Shown: one piece after another, positions 37,179-46,126 of the stretch | Position numbering within the stretch: position 1 is the first letter of the stretch | How the letters are laid out: the number at the start of each line of letters is the position of its first letter | Assembly: GCF_022347765.1 (NCBI RefSeq) | Contig: NZ_JAKRFZ010000004.1 | Location: forward strand, 1-64,000 | Source: Pseudoalteromonas sp. OOF1S-7 | Lineage (GTDB): Bacteria > Pseudomonadota > Gammaproteobacteria > Enterobacterales > Alteromonadaceae | Length of the DNA stretch: 64,000 bases | Direction of reading: 5' to 3' | Notes under the pieces: model-generated | Told to the model about the DNA's origin: nothing | What the model saw: the letters and a program-made list of their open reading frames with translations, nothing else | The model's database searches: none | Made by a program: the position numbers and the translations under genes

Positions 37179-38165
37179 TCATACCGGTGCAACTTTACAC
37201 ACTTTGTAGAAGCGTTGCCACCATTGTGCATGCTGTTTGCTCGAGGTTTTCAGTTCAACCATCAGGGCTGCTGCGTGATTTGGATATGCCGGGTGCGAAA
37301 TGGCTTGTGATATTTGTGCGAGTGAGTCACTCAATTCCTGCAACTGGATACTCAGTTGAGCCTGGTATGGTTGCACCTGTGAAATGGCGAATTTGTTGAA
37401 AATATTATGTAGCACCAGAGCTTTTTTTTTGTTTTTGCCCACAGGACAAATTGCTGTTTGTAGTTCAACTTGTGACAACCATGCCGTTAAACTTTGGTTC
37501 CAATAAATTTGCCTACGTGCACTGGTCAGCAAAGTTTGAACATAACCGTTATTGTTTAACTTACTTAAGGCTGGTGTTATTTTCTGTGGATCAATATTTT
37601 CCGGAGTAGCTAAGCTGCTTGCAACGGATGCAAGCGTAGCAAGGCCCTCATTGGCCTGAATTTCGTTGTCTGTACCACGTTTACCGATTTCGGCAAATGT
37701 CAGTCTGCTAAACTGGTTAAGCTCCGGCTCAGCGGAGAGCATGAAAGCAAAATACTGCGCTAACGCTGCACGTTTCTCAGCGGCAGCCTGACGAAGGATG
37801 TCTTTGACTTCTGGATCTTCGGTTCTGGTGTCCTGAATGCAATGCGACGCCAGTTGAATAAAGCGGACCTGATATTTAAATACCTCGCTGGGCACAGCCA
37901 GCTTGCCGAGTTGATTATTGTGCATGGCAACGTCCTGAGCCAGTGCGCAATGTCCCAGATTGGCAAGCTGCAAAACTGAGAGCTTGAAAGTGGCTTCGGG
38001 TCGTGTGGCGCTAAAGCTTGCTAAAGGGGCGGGCTTGTCGATACTCAACGGGGCCAAGCCCAACACATTAGCAAGCCTGTCAGCATATTCCTGATTAATG
38101 TCACTGGCAGTGGGTGAGCAGGCTGTCACTGCCAGACTAAACAGGATCAGGACGTAACGTATCAA
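37179..38165 (-). CDS. DUF3080 family lipoprotein
   Basis: A 328-residue protein with a lipoprotein signal (VLILFSLAVTACSP, lipobox Cys at 16). The mature part is helical, with conserved features such as LSVLQLANLGHCALAQDVAMHNNQLGK and a C-terminal WWQRFYKVC. I take it as DUF3080; no function is known to me. Its start overlaps the 3' end of the MATE transporter gene by 29 bp, so the two are cotranscribed. Confidence 0.8.
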   Translation of the reverse strand: MIRYVLILFSLAVTACSPTASDINQEYADRLANVLGLAPLSIDKPAPLASFSATRPEATFKLSVLQLANLGHCALAQDVAMHNNQLGKLAVPSEVFKYQVRFIQLASHCIQDTRTEDPEVKDILRQAAAEKRAALAQYFAFMLSAEPELNQFSRLTFAEIGKRGTDNEIQANEGLATLASVASSLATPENIDPQKITPALSKLNNNGYVQTLLTSARRQIYWNQSLTAWLSQVELQTAICPVGKNKKKALVLHNIFNKFAISQVQPYQAQLSIQLQELSDSLAQISQAISHPAYPNHAAALMVELKTSSKQHAQWWQRFYKVCKVAPV

Positions 38166-39492
38166 GGCGTTTCCTCACAAAATGCAGTAGCAATATCGCA
38201 GCACAGGTTAAGCCGACGATAATACCAACCCAAAATCCTCTTGCGCCCATGGCCGGCACGAGTAAATCTGTTTTTGCCAGCACAAAGCCAAGACTAAACC
38301 CTATTAACCAGTATGAGACAAATGTGACTATGGTGATAGGGCTGGTGTACTTTAACCCTCGCAATACTCCGTTGGCGGCAACCTGCAAAGCGTCTGGCAA
38401 TTGATAAATACAGGCCAGTATAATAATTCCCGAAGCGAGTACAGCCACTTCCTTGTTTTGAGTATATACCCAGGCAATCTCGTTTCGGATCACGAAGGTG
38501 AAAGTCGCTACAATGACTGAAACCACCACTGCACACACAAAACTGGTGTAAACCGAGTTAACGAGTCGAGAATAATTCCCCTCTCCGGATAACGTACCTA
38601 TGCGTATGGCAATTGCCATTGATAAACTCAACGGGAGCATAAACAGTATGGTCGTTACACTGGCCGCTATCTGATGCCCGGACACCGCAATGGCCCCCAG
38701 ATCTGCGATAAACAACGGAATACATGCGAACAAGGTCACCTCAAAGAATGTGGCAAGGCAAATGGGCAGTCCGAGCTTGACTATCTGGAACTGCGTAGCA
38801 ACATGAGGGCGTGAAAACCCTTCAATTAACCAACGGCCGTCCAGATATTTATTGTAAAAACTATAGATGAGCTGGGCGATAGCCATGACCCAAAATACCA
38901 GTGCTGTAGCCAGACCACATCCCGCACTGCCCAACGCTGGCATCCCTAATTTGCCATAAATAAATACATAGTTAGCAAAGACATTAACGGCCAGCCCGAG
39001 CAAACTGATGTACAAAGCGGCTTTTGTGTTGCCAACGCCTTCAGTGACATTACGATAGACTGAAAACAATAAGAAAGCGGGTAACCCCCACTTAACGAAA
39101 TCGATATACTGTTGTGCCAGCTCTGTGATGGCACTGGCGGCACCGATACGCGCGAATATCAATGGAGTAAATACACTGGCAATAAAGCCCAATGAAGAGA
39201 GCAGCAGCGCCAGGTAGATGCCTTGTTGAAAATAGGTTTTAATACCTTCTCGCTGTTTGGCTCCATCGCAGTATGCAACCATACTGGTGATAGCGAGTAA
39301 AATTCCCTGCAAGGAAAATATCATCGGGTTCCAGGTCCCAGTGGCAATTGACAGAGCAGCGAGATCTTCGGCACTGACTTGTCCTGCCATTATAGTGTCA
39401 ACAACTGACATAAGCACGAGGGTGATCTGAGCAAAAAAGACCGGGGTGGCAAGGCGTACCAGGCGCTTTGCTTCCCATAAAGCGAATTTCAT
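38137..39492 (-). CDS. norM: MATE-family efflux transporter (NorM-like)
   Basis: A 451-residue, 12-helix inner-membrane cation/drug antiporter. It starts EAKRLVRLATPVFFAQITLVLMSVVDTIMAGQ, matching the NorM subgroup, and has the two-fold repeat with KLGLPICLATFFEVTLF opening the second half. NorM pumps use Na+ or H+ to expel cationic drugs. It precedes DUF3080 in the same transcript and is divergent from the riboflavin synthase gene, a neighbourhood also seen in Vibrio. Confidence 0.9.
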   Translation of the reverse strand: MKFALWEAKRLVRLATPVFFAQITLVLMSVVDTIMAGQVSAEDLAALSIATGTWNPMIFSLQGILLAITSMVAYCDGAKQREGIKTYFQQGIYLALLLSSLGFIASVFTPLIFARIGAASAITELAQQYIDFVKWGLPAFLLFSVYRNVTEGVGNTKAALYISLLGLAVNVFANYVFIYGKLGMPALGSAGCGLATALVFWVMAIAQLIYSFYNKYLDGRWLIEGFSRPHVATQFQIVKLGLPICLATFFEVTLFACIPLFIADLGAIAVSGHQIAASVTTILFMLPLSLSMAIAIRIGTLSGEGNYSRLVNSVYTSFVCAVVVSVIVATFTFVIRNEIAWVYTQNKEVAVLASGIIILACIYQLPDALQVAANGVLRGLKYTSPITIVTFVSYWLIGFSLGFVLAKTDLLVPAMGARGFWVGIIVGLTCAAILLLHFVRKRLDTLRPDPV

Positions 39493-39630
39493 ACTGAGTC
39501 TGGATTTCCTAAAACGATAATCTTAAATAACTTCTTAAAAACTTACCACTTTTATCCGATGAACAGGCAGTTTAATCTGATGACTGTTTGAGATACACTG
39601 CGCGCCATTACTTTCGAAAATTTGAGTGTT

Positions 39631-40272
39631 ATGTTTACCGGAATTGTACAGACTCAAGCGACGGTGGTCAGTGCCGTCTTACGAGAAGGGATTATGAAAT
39701 TGGTATTGTCGGTCGACAGCCGCTATCTGCAGAAGTTAACTCATGGTGCCAGTATCGCAATCAACGGTTGTTGCCTGACCGTCACTGACTTTGAAGTAAG
39801 GGGGGCAGATGTAGTCGGGCAGGTGTCTTTTGACGTGATTGATGAAACACTCAGATTGACCAATTTGAGTGCATTACAGCAGGGGAGCCGGGTGAATTTT
39901 GAGCGCTCAGTGACCTTTGGTACTGAGTTAGGCGGACATATTGTGTCAGGACATATACATTGTCAGGCAACGATATTGGCATTTATTCGCGAAGCTGACA
40001 ATTGCCGGATCAAGCTCGCTATCCCTGAAACATGGAAAAAATACATACTCTATAAAGGGTTTATTTGTGTAAATGGCGCGAGTTTAACGGTGGGTAAACT
40101 AGAAGAAGATGGCTTCTGGTTGCATCTGATCCCGGAAACACTGACTCTGACCAATATCGGTGAAGCCCGTGTTGATGGTGTGTTTAATATTGAAGTTGAT
40201 CAGCAGACATACACTACAGTGAACACGGTAGAGCACTATCTACGTAAAGTCCGGGGGAGTTTTTCCCTGTAA
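39631..40272 (+). CDS. ribE: Riboflavin synthase, alpha chain
   Basis: A 213-residue enzyme joining two 6,7-dimethyl-8-ribityllumazine molecules to give riboflavin. It begins with the diagnostic MFTGIVQTQ and has two lumazine-binding repeats (about 1-97 and 98-200; the second starts GTELGGHIVSGHIH). The ATG at 39631 is preferred to a TTG three codons upstream because MFTGIV is the invariant start. It is monocistronic and divergent from the MATE gene; I see no FMN riboswitch in the 138-bp spacer. Confidence 0.95.
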   Translation: MFTGIVQTQATVVSAVLREGIMKLVLSVDSRYLQKLTHGASIAINGCCLTVTDFEVRGADVVGQVSFDVIDETLRLTNLSALQQGSRVNFERSVTFGTELGGHIVSGHIHCQATILAFIREADNCRIKLAIPETWKKYILYKGFICVNGASLTVGKLEEDGFWLHLIPETLTLTNIGEARVDGVFNIEVDQQTYTTVNTVEHYLRKVRGSFSL

Positions 40273-40285
40273 TGTCAGTTCACTG

Positions 40286-40489
40286 TTAAAAGACTTGTTC
40301 GTCGTCAGAGTCCACCCTCAGTTCAAGTTTATTAATCGCGTAGTCGATGTGCATATTCAAATGAATTGGGTTGCAACAGGCTGCGCAATCTTCATAGTAA
40401 TCCTGATCGCCTTCGCTGACGTCCAGACTAACAAAGATATGGTGGCCGCAATGCGGGCAACTAATACGTTGGTCATACAGCTGCTTCAT
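40286..40489 (-). CDS. CPXCG-motif cysteine-rich protein
   Basis: A 67-residue protein with two Cys pairs, CPHCGHHI (residues 11-18) and CAACCNPI (about 35-42), which probably bind one zinc, and an acidic tail. It belongs to the small CPXCG family of gammaproteobacteria, whose role is unknown. It is convergent with riboflavin synthase, 13 bp apart. Confidence 0.88.
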   Translation of the reverse strand: MKQLYDQRISCPHCGHHIFVSLDVSEGDQDYYEDCAACCNPIHLNMHIDYAINKLELRVDSDDEQVF

Positions 40490-40567
40490 GAGTTTACTCC
40501 AACGAGTTTTCCATTTTTCGCATTAATAACTATAGCAGCATTGCGAATTATTACAGTAAAGTTGCAC

Positions 40568-41422
40568 TTATTTATATAGGGTCTCGATTTGGCAGGCTGC
40601 TTGCTTCAGGTAGTCTCCAGCAAACATATTGGCATGGCACAGCAACGGGTAAAGTTGGTAGATGCTGCGACGTACTTCGTATCCCTCCTGGCGTGGGTAG
40701 ACACTGTCATACCCTTCATAAAACGCATGAGGTAAGGGGGCGAATAGCTCACTAGAGGCCAGATCAATTTCTCTGTCACCATAATAGCAAGAAGGACAAA
40801 ACAAACAGGGTTTACCCTGTGCAAAGGCGATGTTACCGCGCCAAAAATGGCCATGTAGTAAAGAAGGCGCAACCTGATGGGGTAACATAGGTTTTATATG
40901 TTCAACAAACTGGTCAATATCAACCAGCTTAATGCCTTTTTCTGCCAACAACTGCAGTTGCCAGGCTATACGTTCCTCAGCAAAGAATATTTCCCACTTT
41001 TTGTGCCATTGGTTAGGTTGTAGCAAGTCGAAAAAATAGTTATCTTCTTCCAGCCCGTACATTTGCTGTTCATGGCGAGTGTGCAACTTGGCCAAAGTAG
41101 TGCCGCAGGAAAACCAGTCTTCAAGCTCTCCAGAGGTCTCCAGCCATTCAAGCACCAAAAAGCAAAACTCAATGCTTGAGCCTATCGTTATGGTGTCTGC
41201 AACCAGAAAGTCACTGTCCCGGATCAGCGTGTCATGGTTACGAGCCTCACATTCAAAGCGTTCCAATGCCTGAATGTGATCCACTTTAACCAGATAACTG
41301 TGATGGTCATTCTCGATTTTAAATAAACGAGCATGCGCATTACAGGGCAATTGCGTTTTACGGGTAAACTCGAAGTGTTCATGGATTGCATCACTAATAT
41401 ACTGGTTTACGAGATTCCACAT
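40568..41422 (-). CDS. Fructosamine kinase family protein
   Basis: A 284-residue kinase-fold protein of the fructosamine-3-kinase/YniA family, which phosphorylates sugars attached to protein amines or related small molecules. Motifs: YLVKVDHIQALERFECEARNH (ATP-binding Lys and Glu), LLHGHFWRGNIAF (catalytic loop; His and Asn, with the usual HGDLW Asp replaced by His) and CFCPSCYYGDREIDLASSELF. The ATG at 41422 gives MWNLVNQYISDAI. The change at the catalytic-loop Asp and of the DP motif to CP may lower activity. Confidence 0.85.
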   Translation of the reverse strand: MWNLVNQYISDAIHEHFEFTRKTQLPCNAHARLFKIENDHHSYLVKVDHIQALERFECEARNHDTLIRDSDFLVADTITIGSSIEFCFLVLEWLETSGELEDWFSCGTTLAKLHTRHEQQMYGLEEDNYFFDLLQPNQWHKKWEIFFAEERIAWQLQLLAEKGIKLVDIDQFVEHIKPMLPHQVAPSLLHGHFWRGNIAFAQGKPCLFCPSCYYGDREIDLASSELFAPLPHAFYEGYDSVYPRQEGYEVRRSIYQLYPLLCHANMFAGDYLKQAACQIETLYK

Positions 41423-41557
41423 AGTACCGCCATGGTTGAGTACCATACATATTCTAAACTATGGTCGATTTTTGCTATAACACAAATACTTGTAGACAGA
41501 TTTAAATTCACTACAATATGCGGCCGAGCAAAACACTCAGATAATTAAGAGGCACTG

Positions 41558-42250
41558 ATGAGTAAAAGTTTAGCAACGAATATCCTGGCTGCAGTGGTTG
41601 TACTTCTGGGTTGGTTGTTACATCTTGATGTGTTGTTGACAATGGGCTTGTTTGCCCTGTCAGGGGCTGTTACTAACTGGCTTGCAATCCACATGTTGTT
41701 TGAAAAAGTACCAGGCTTGTACGGCTCCGGCGTGATAACCATTAAATTTAAAGAATTCAAAACCGCCATTCGCAAGCTAATACTTGAAGAGTTTTTTAAC
41801 GATGACAAACTGCGTAGCTTTGCCAAAAAGAATGAAATTCAGTTGGACCTGAAACCCGTGATCACACAAACGGATCTGTCACCTGCATTCAATAAACTAG
41901 TACAGGTGATAGAGGCTTCCCAGTTTGGAGCCATGTTGGCTATGGTGGGAGGCAAAGAAGCGATTGAGCCGATGAAAGACAGCTTCACTGACAAAATGAA
42001 AGAAGCACTGTTTGAAATCAGTGAAGGCCCTGAGTTCAAACAGCAACTATCTGGGTTACTGAGCAGCGGTCAGTCGGTTGATGCTGTGAAGGTGGCCATA
42101 GAGCATGCTGTCGAAGAACGCCTGGAAGAGCTCACGCCGGCAATGGTTAAGGGTATCGTTCAAGATATGATCCATACACACCTTGGCTGGTTGGTTGTAT
42201 GGGGTGGCGTTTTTGGTGGCTTGTTTGGCCTGATCGCAGCATTGATATGA
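41558..42250 (+). CDS. DUF445 family membrane protein
   Basis: A 230-residue protein with two N-terminal hydrophobic helices (about 7-45) that include the family motif GAVTNWLAIHMLFEKVPGLYGSG, a helical middle and a C-terminal helix (LGWLVVWGGVFGGLFGLIAALI). DUF445 proteins are inner-membrane or envelope proteins of unknown activity. GAGGCACTG precedes the ATG. Monocistronic, 111 bp from the divergent kinase-family gene. Confidence 0.88.
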   Translation: MSKSLATNILAAVVVLLGWLLHLDVLLTMGLFALSGAVTNWLAIHMLFEKVPGLYGSGVITIKFKEFKTAIRKLILEEFFNDDKLRSFAKKNEIQLDLKPVITQTDLSPAFNKLVQVIEASQFGAMLAMVGGKEAIEPMKDSFTDKMKEALFEISEGPEFKQQLSGLLSSGQSVDAVKVAIEHAVEERLEELTPAMVKGIVQDMIHTHLGWLVVWGGVFGGLFGLIAALI

Positions 42251-42328
42251 ACATAATCCAGTAAGACAGGGCGCATCGTGATCTAGCTTAAAGCGCTATC
42301 ACAATACGCCGCTGGTGCTTTTTGGCAC

Positions 42329-42688
42329 TTATCGTGACCCGGAAACAACGATGGTCTGCTTGCTTTCAGTCATCGCGATGTCACGAATGGATGTGTCTGT
42401 GGTAAAGTCGATCTTAAGCAGACCAGCAGATTTATGCAGGCCAAACTTTTTAGCGAACTGAGGCACCGTCATGTCGTTACAAGTAAGTTTGTCCGCGACA
42501 ATGGTGCGGCTGATGCGATGTTCTGTCAGTTCTTTAAGTAAAGTCAGGCGGTGGTTTGCCCCCACGGCAACACACAGTTGGGTTGCAACACTGTTATCTG
42601 TTCCTACAAACTCAACTTCTCCTGCAGTTGCAGATAAGCTGGTGGCCAAAAGCAGGGGGGTAAGCACTAAAGTCGCGGCAAGTTTCAT
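42329..42688 (-). CDS. DUF3718 family exported protein
   Basis: A 119-residue protein with a signal peptide (MKLAATLVLTPLLLATSLSATA). The mature part has two Cys in LCVAVGANHRLTLLKELTEHRISRTIVADKLTCND, which may form a disulfide, and matches my memory of DUF3718. Function unknown. The ATG at 42688 has GGAG 8 nt upstream; a longer frame to 42778 lacks this and the signal would be buried. Confidence 0.75.
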   Translation of the reverse strand: MKLAATLVLTPLLLATSLSATAGEVEFVGTDNSVATQLCVAVGANHRLTLLKELTEHRISRTIVADKLTCNDMTVPQFAKKFGLHKSAGLLKIDFTTDTSIRDIAMTESKQTIVVSGSR

Positions 42689-43324
42689 GTTCTTCTCCAG
42701 ATTTATACAAAGCTCACAACAAGTATTGATGCGAATCATGCAAAATGCTGTAACCGTGCAATGAGCGAGTGTAAGCAACTGTGTCTACTGTAAAAAAGCT
42801 GGGTAAGAAGCTGATTTTAATGATATAGTTGTGTCAGACGTAAGCGGTTGTCGGACTTTTTCTGAGCAATTTTTTTTCGATTAACTATTTTTCTTTGTTT
42901 CATTATAGTGATGTTTTCGTTTAATTGAGCTTAGATTAATACCTGTGTCAAAAGTATGTCGATACTTCTGTGAGTGTGTCGGCAACGTCTCACCGTTTTG
43001 TCTGCATCGGTGTGAGAACAAGGCTGAATAACGCGTTGCGCACCTACCTTGCTCGCACGAACATATGGCCTGTAATAAGGCGTTTTTATGTATTGGTGAA
43101 CAAAAGGTAGTCAGCTGCTTAAGCAACCAGGTTCGAAAAAGGGCAGTGCAGACGAGTTAACCGTACTGAAAGACCGGATAAGTCTCTATTACAGGGAGAA
43201 AACTCGAAATGTGCAGGTGGCCGAGCTATATTGTGAACTGTCGAAACTAAGTTGCAATTTTACGTCAATTGTTAGCCAATAGACTGCGGGGTGATCAATC
43301 ACGCAGAACAATAAGAGAAAAATG
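42689..43324. promoter_or_regulatory. Long intergenic region before the amidohydrolase operon
   Basis: About 630 bp with no gene I can support. It is AT-rich to 42930, then mixed. A hairpin at 43284-43306 (CTGCG/CGCAG with inner GTGAT/ATCAC) lies just upstream of the amidohydrolase ribosome binding site and could affect its translation. Promoters for both directions must lie here. Confidence 0.4.
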
Positions 43325-44707
43325 ATGCAAAAATTCAAGCCAACGGCGATTGTACTTGCATTGAGTACAGTTCTTTTAGGGTGCCAGGACAAAGGCCCTC
43401 AGAAAGAAAAAGTCACCATTGAAAAAAATCCTTACCCAAGTACCTATCAGCCTCATAGTGCAGGCTCTACCTTAATCACTAATGCAACCGTACTGACTGG
43501 TACAGGTGAGCGACTGGAAGAAACGGATATACTGCTAAAAGAAGGTAAAATCAGCCAGGTAGGTAAAGACCTATCTGTTCAGGCTGACGTAACCATTGAT
43601 GCGCAGGGGAAATGGGTAACGCCCGGGATTATTGACGTACACTCACACCTCGGCGCCTACCCTAATCCTTCAGTAGAATCCCATGCAGATGGTAATGAAA
43701 TGACTAAGCCCAATACAGCGCAGGTTTGGGTAGAGCATTCAGTGTGGCCACAAGACCCGGGGTTTAATCGCGCGCGAGAAGGCGGGATCACCACGTTACA
43801 GATTTTACCTGGCTCTGCGAACCTGTTTGGTGGTCGTAGTGTGACACTGAAAAACGTGCCGTCGCCAACCATGCAGGGTATGAAGTTTCCGGATGCCCCA
43901 TATGGTTTGAAAATGGCCTGTGGTGAAAACCCGAAACGCGTTTATGGTGGTAAAGGCGTCGCACCTTACACCCGTATGGGTAATATGGCGGGGTATCGCG
44001 CAGCCTGGGCAGAAGCAACTGAATATAAGCAAGCCTGGGAGCAATACAACGCGGCATATGCTGCTGGTTTGAACCCGGATGCACCAGAGCGTGATATTCG
44101 CTTGGATACATTGCGAGGTGTACTAGACGGCGAAATCCTGATCCACAACCACTGTTATAAAGCCGAGGAAATGGCGATGATGATCGACCTCTCTAAAGAG
44201 TTTAATTATCATTCTGGTACTTTCCACCATGGTATTGAAGCGTATAAAGTTGCTGATCTATTGGCTGAAAACGGTAACTGTGCCGCGTTGTGGCCAGATT
44301 GGTGGGGGTTCAAGATGGAAGCGTATGACATGGTACCGGAAAACGTCGCAATTGTGGATGCCGTTAAAAATTCTTGTGCCGTTGTACACTCCGACTCAGA
44401 CACCACGATTCAACGTTTGAACCATGAAGCGGCTAAAATCATGAATACCGCAAATCAGGCTGGCTTTTCACTGAAAGAGCAAGATGCGATCAAGTGGATC
44501 ACTTACAATGCTGCCAAATCTCTTGGTATTGAAGATAAAACAGGCTCAGTGAAACTAGGTAAGCAAGCGGATATTGTTATCTGGGATCGCAATCCATTTA
44601 GCGTTTATTCTAAGGCTGAAACCGTATATATAGACGGTGCCAAAGTATATGACCGCTTCGATGAGAAGTATCAGGCGGTAAGTGATTTTATGCTGGGTCA
44701 GCGCTAA
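43325..44707 (+). CDS. Amidohydrolase family lipoprotein (metal ligands present)
   Basis: A 460-residue exported hydrolase of the amidohydrolase superfamily. The signal is lipoprotein-type (LALSTVLLGC, Cys near 19). Metal-site motifs: DVHSHLG (HxH), a His region in HNHCYKAEE, TFHHGIEAY, and the Asp in VVHSDSDTTIQR, followed by the C-terminal beta-sandwich GSVKLGKQADIVIWDRNPF. Related enzymes hydrolyse dipeptides or imides, but the substrate here is open. The second of two adjacent ATGs is chosen for spacing. Operon with the paralogue 10 bp downstream. Confidence 0.88.
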   Translation: MQKFKPTAIVLALSTVLLGCQDKGPQKEKVTIEKNPYPSTYQPHSAGSTLITNATVLTGTGERLEETDILLKEGKISQVGKDLSVQADVTIDAQGKWVTPGIIDVHSHLGAYPNPSVESHADGNEMTKPNTAQVWVEHSVWPQDPGFNRAREGGITTLQILPGSANLFGGRSVTLKNVPSPTMQGMKFPDAPYGLKMACGENPKRVYGGKGVAPYTRMGNMAGYRAAWAEATEYKQAWEQYNAAYAAGLNPDAPERDIRLDTLRGVLDGEILIHNHCYKAEEMAMMIDLSKEFNYHSGTFHHGIEAYKVADLLAENGNCAALWPDWWGFKMEAYDMVPENVAIVDAVKNSCAVVHSDSDTTIQRLNHEAAKIMNTANQAGFSLKEQDAIKWITYNAAKSLGIEDKTGSVKLGKQADIVIWDRNPFSVYSKAETVYIDGAKVYDRFDEKYQAVSDFMLGQR

Positions 44708-44717
44708 GGAGTAAATG

Positions 44718-45962
44718 ATGAATAACTTTAAGGTTTCTTTATTGACCGGTGCATTGTTGGCTTCTTCTGCTGCTTTTGCTCAGATCACGGCTATCACCAA
44801 TGCTAAGGTTCACACTTTGACTGACGCGGGCACTCTGGAAGGGGCAACCGTGGTCATTGAAAATGGCACCATCACTGCAATCAATCCCGCTAATGTAGCC
44901 GCAGACGTGACGATTGATGCGAAGGGCAGAGTATTGACACCTGGCTTTATCGGTTCGATGAACCAGCTCGGACTAGTTGAAGTGAGCGCAGTGGCCGGTT
45001 CCAGAGATGCAGGTGATGATAAAGCTGACGTTGACTTTGACGCCAGCCCGGCATTCAACCCACGCTCTTCCCTTATTCCTTATGGCCGTAAAGGTGGTAT
45101 CACTCAGAATCTGGTTGTGCCCCATGGTGGCAAAAGCATTTTTGAAGGGTTGGCATTCGTTGTTGATTTATCAGGTGAGTTTAACAGTGTTCTGAAAACA
45201 CGCACTGCTTTAGTAGTTGATATGGATGCAAGTGGCAGTGGTTCACGGGCAATGAAGTATAAAACTCTGACAGAAAAGCTTGAAGGGCAACAGCAAAAGT
45301 TGTCTGAAAAAGATAAAAAAGACGACAAAAAAGCCACTAAAAAGCCCACTCAGGAAGAGCTGGTACTGACGGCTGTCCTAAAAGGCGACATGCCGGTTGT
45401 TGTCGAGGTTGAACGTGCATCCGACATCCTTGAAGTATTGAAAGTGAAAGCGCAGTTCGGTCTTAATTTGGTCCTGTGGGGCGTAAACGATGCAGTCCTG
45501 GTTAAAGAGCACATAGCTAAAGCAAACGTACCCGTTGTGATCAGTGCTGTATCCAATCTGCCGACTAGTTTCAGTTCATTACACGCTGATCTGAGTAATG
45601 CTGGTGAACTTGAGCGTGCGGGCGTAAAAGTATTGTTGTCGGGTTTTGCGTTTGAAGGCGCGCATAACTTGTACCAGTTACGCTTTGATGCGGGTATTGC
45701 CGTTGCACACGGTATGAGTTATGACGGTGCGCTTAAAGCGGTCAGTAGTAACATTGCTGAGGTATTTGGTCTGGATGGTGGTAAGATAGCGTCAGGTCAA
45801 CGTGCCGACCTGGTATTGTGGAGTGCTGACCCATTTGAATATAGCACGACTTTAGATAAGCTCTGGATCAATGGCGAAGAGGTAAGCACGAAGTCTCGTC
45901 ATGATAAACTCAGAGAGCGTTATACAACCGATTCTGATATGCCACGCGCGTACACGAAATAA
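44718..45962 (+). CDS. Amidohydrolase-like exported protein lacking the HxH motif
   Basis: A 414-residue paralogue-like protein with a signal peptide (SLLTGALLASSAAFA, cleavage near 21). It keeps the fold's N- and C-terminal beta-sandwich (AITNAKVHTLTDAGTLEGATVVIENG; GKIASGQRADLVLWSADPF) but where the upstream gene has DVHSHLG it reads GSMNQLG, and the second His site (HNH) is VEV. A Lys/Asp-rich insert lies near 195-215. It is therefore probably not a hydrolase by itself. AAGGAG lies 6 nt before the chosen ATG. Second gene of the operon, ended by a strong terminator. Confidence 0.85.
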   Translation: MNNFKVSLLTGALLASSAAFAQITAITNAKVHTLTDAGTLEGATVVIENGTITAINPANVAADVTIDAKGRVLTPGFIGSMNQLGLVEVSAVAGSRDAGDDKADVDFDASPAFNPRSSLIPYGRKGGITQNLVVPHGGKSIFEGLAFVVDLSGEFNSVLKTRTALVVDMDASGSGSRAMKYKTLTEKLEGQQQKLSEKDKKDDKKATKKPTQEELVLTAVLKGDMPVVVEVERASDILEVLKVKAQFGLNLVLWGVNDAVLVKEHIAKANVPVVISAVSNLPTSFSSLHADLSNAGELERAGVKVLLSGFAFEGAHNLYQLRFDAGIAVAHGMSYDGALKAVSSNIAEVFGLDGGKIASGQRADLVLWSADPFEYSTTLDKLWINGEEVSTKSRHDKLRERYTTDSDMPRAYTK

Positions 45963-45974
45963 TCACGACAAAAT

Positions 45975-45998
45975 AAAAGGCCCGAAAGGGCCTTTTTT
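45975..45998 (+). terminator. Terminator of the amidohydrolase operon
   Basis: AAAAGGCCC (45975-45983), GAAA tetraloop, GGGCCTTTT (45988-45996) and further T residues, 12 bp after the stop. Confidence 0.92.
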
Positions 45999-46126
45999 GT
46001 CATCAATGAAACGTAATTTAACCGCGTCAATTTGCGTTTAACCGTTAGAAAAGCAAGACCGCTGGTGCTGTTGAATAAGGCTGCCATAGGATATAATTTG
46101 ACTAAGTCTTAAGAGGTTATAAACGT

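Noticed and set aside
39493..39630. Possible FMN riboswitch before riboflavin synthase
   Set aside because: The 138-bp spacer shared with a divergent gene lacks the conserved RFN-element blocks I looked for.
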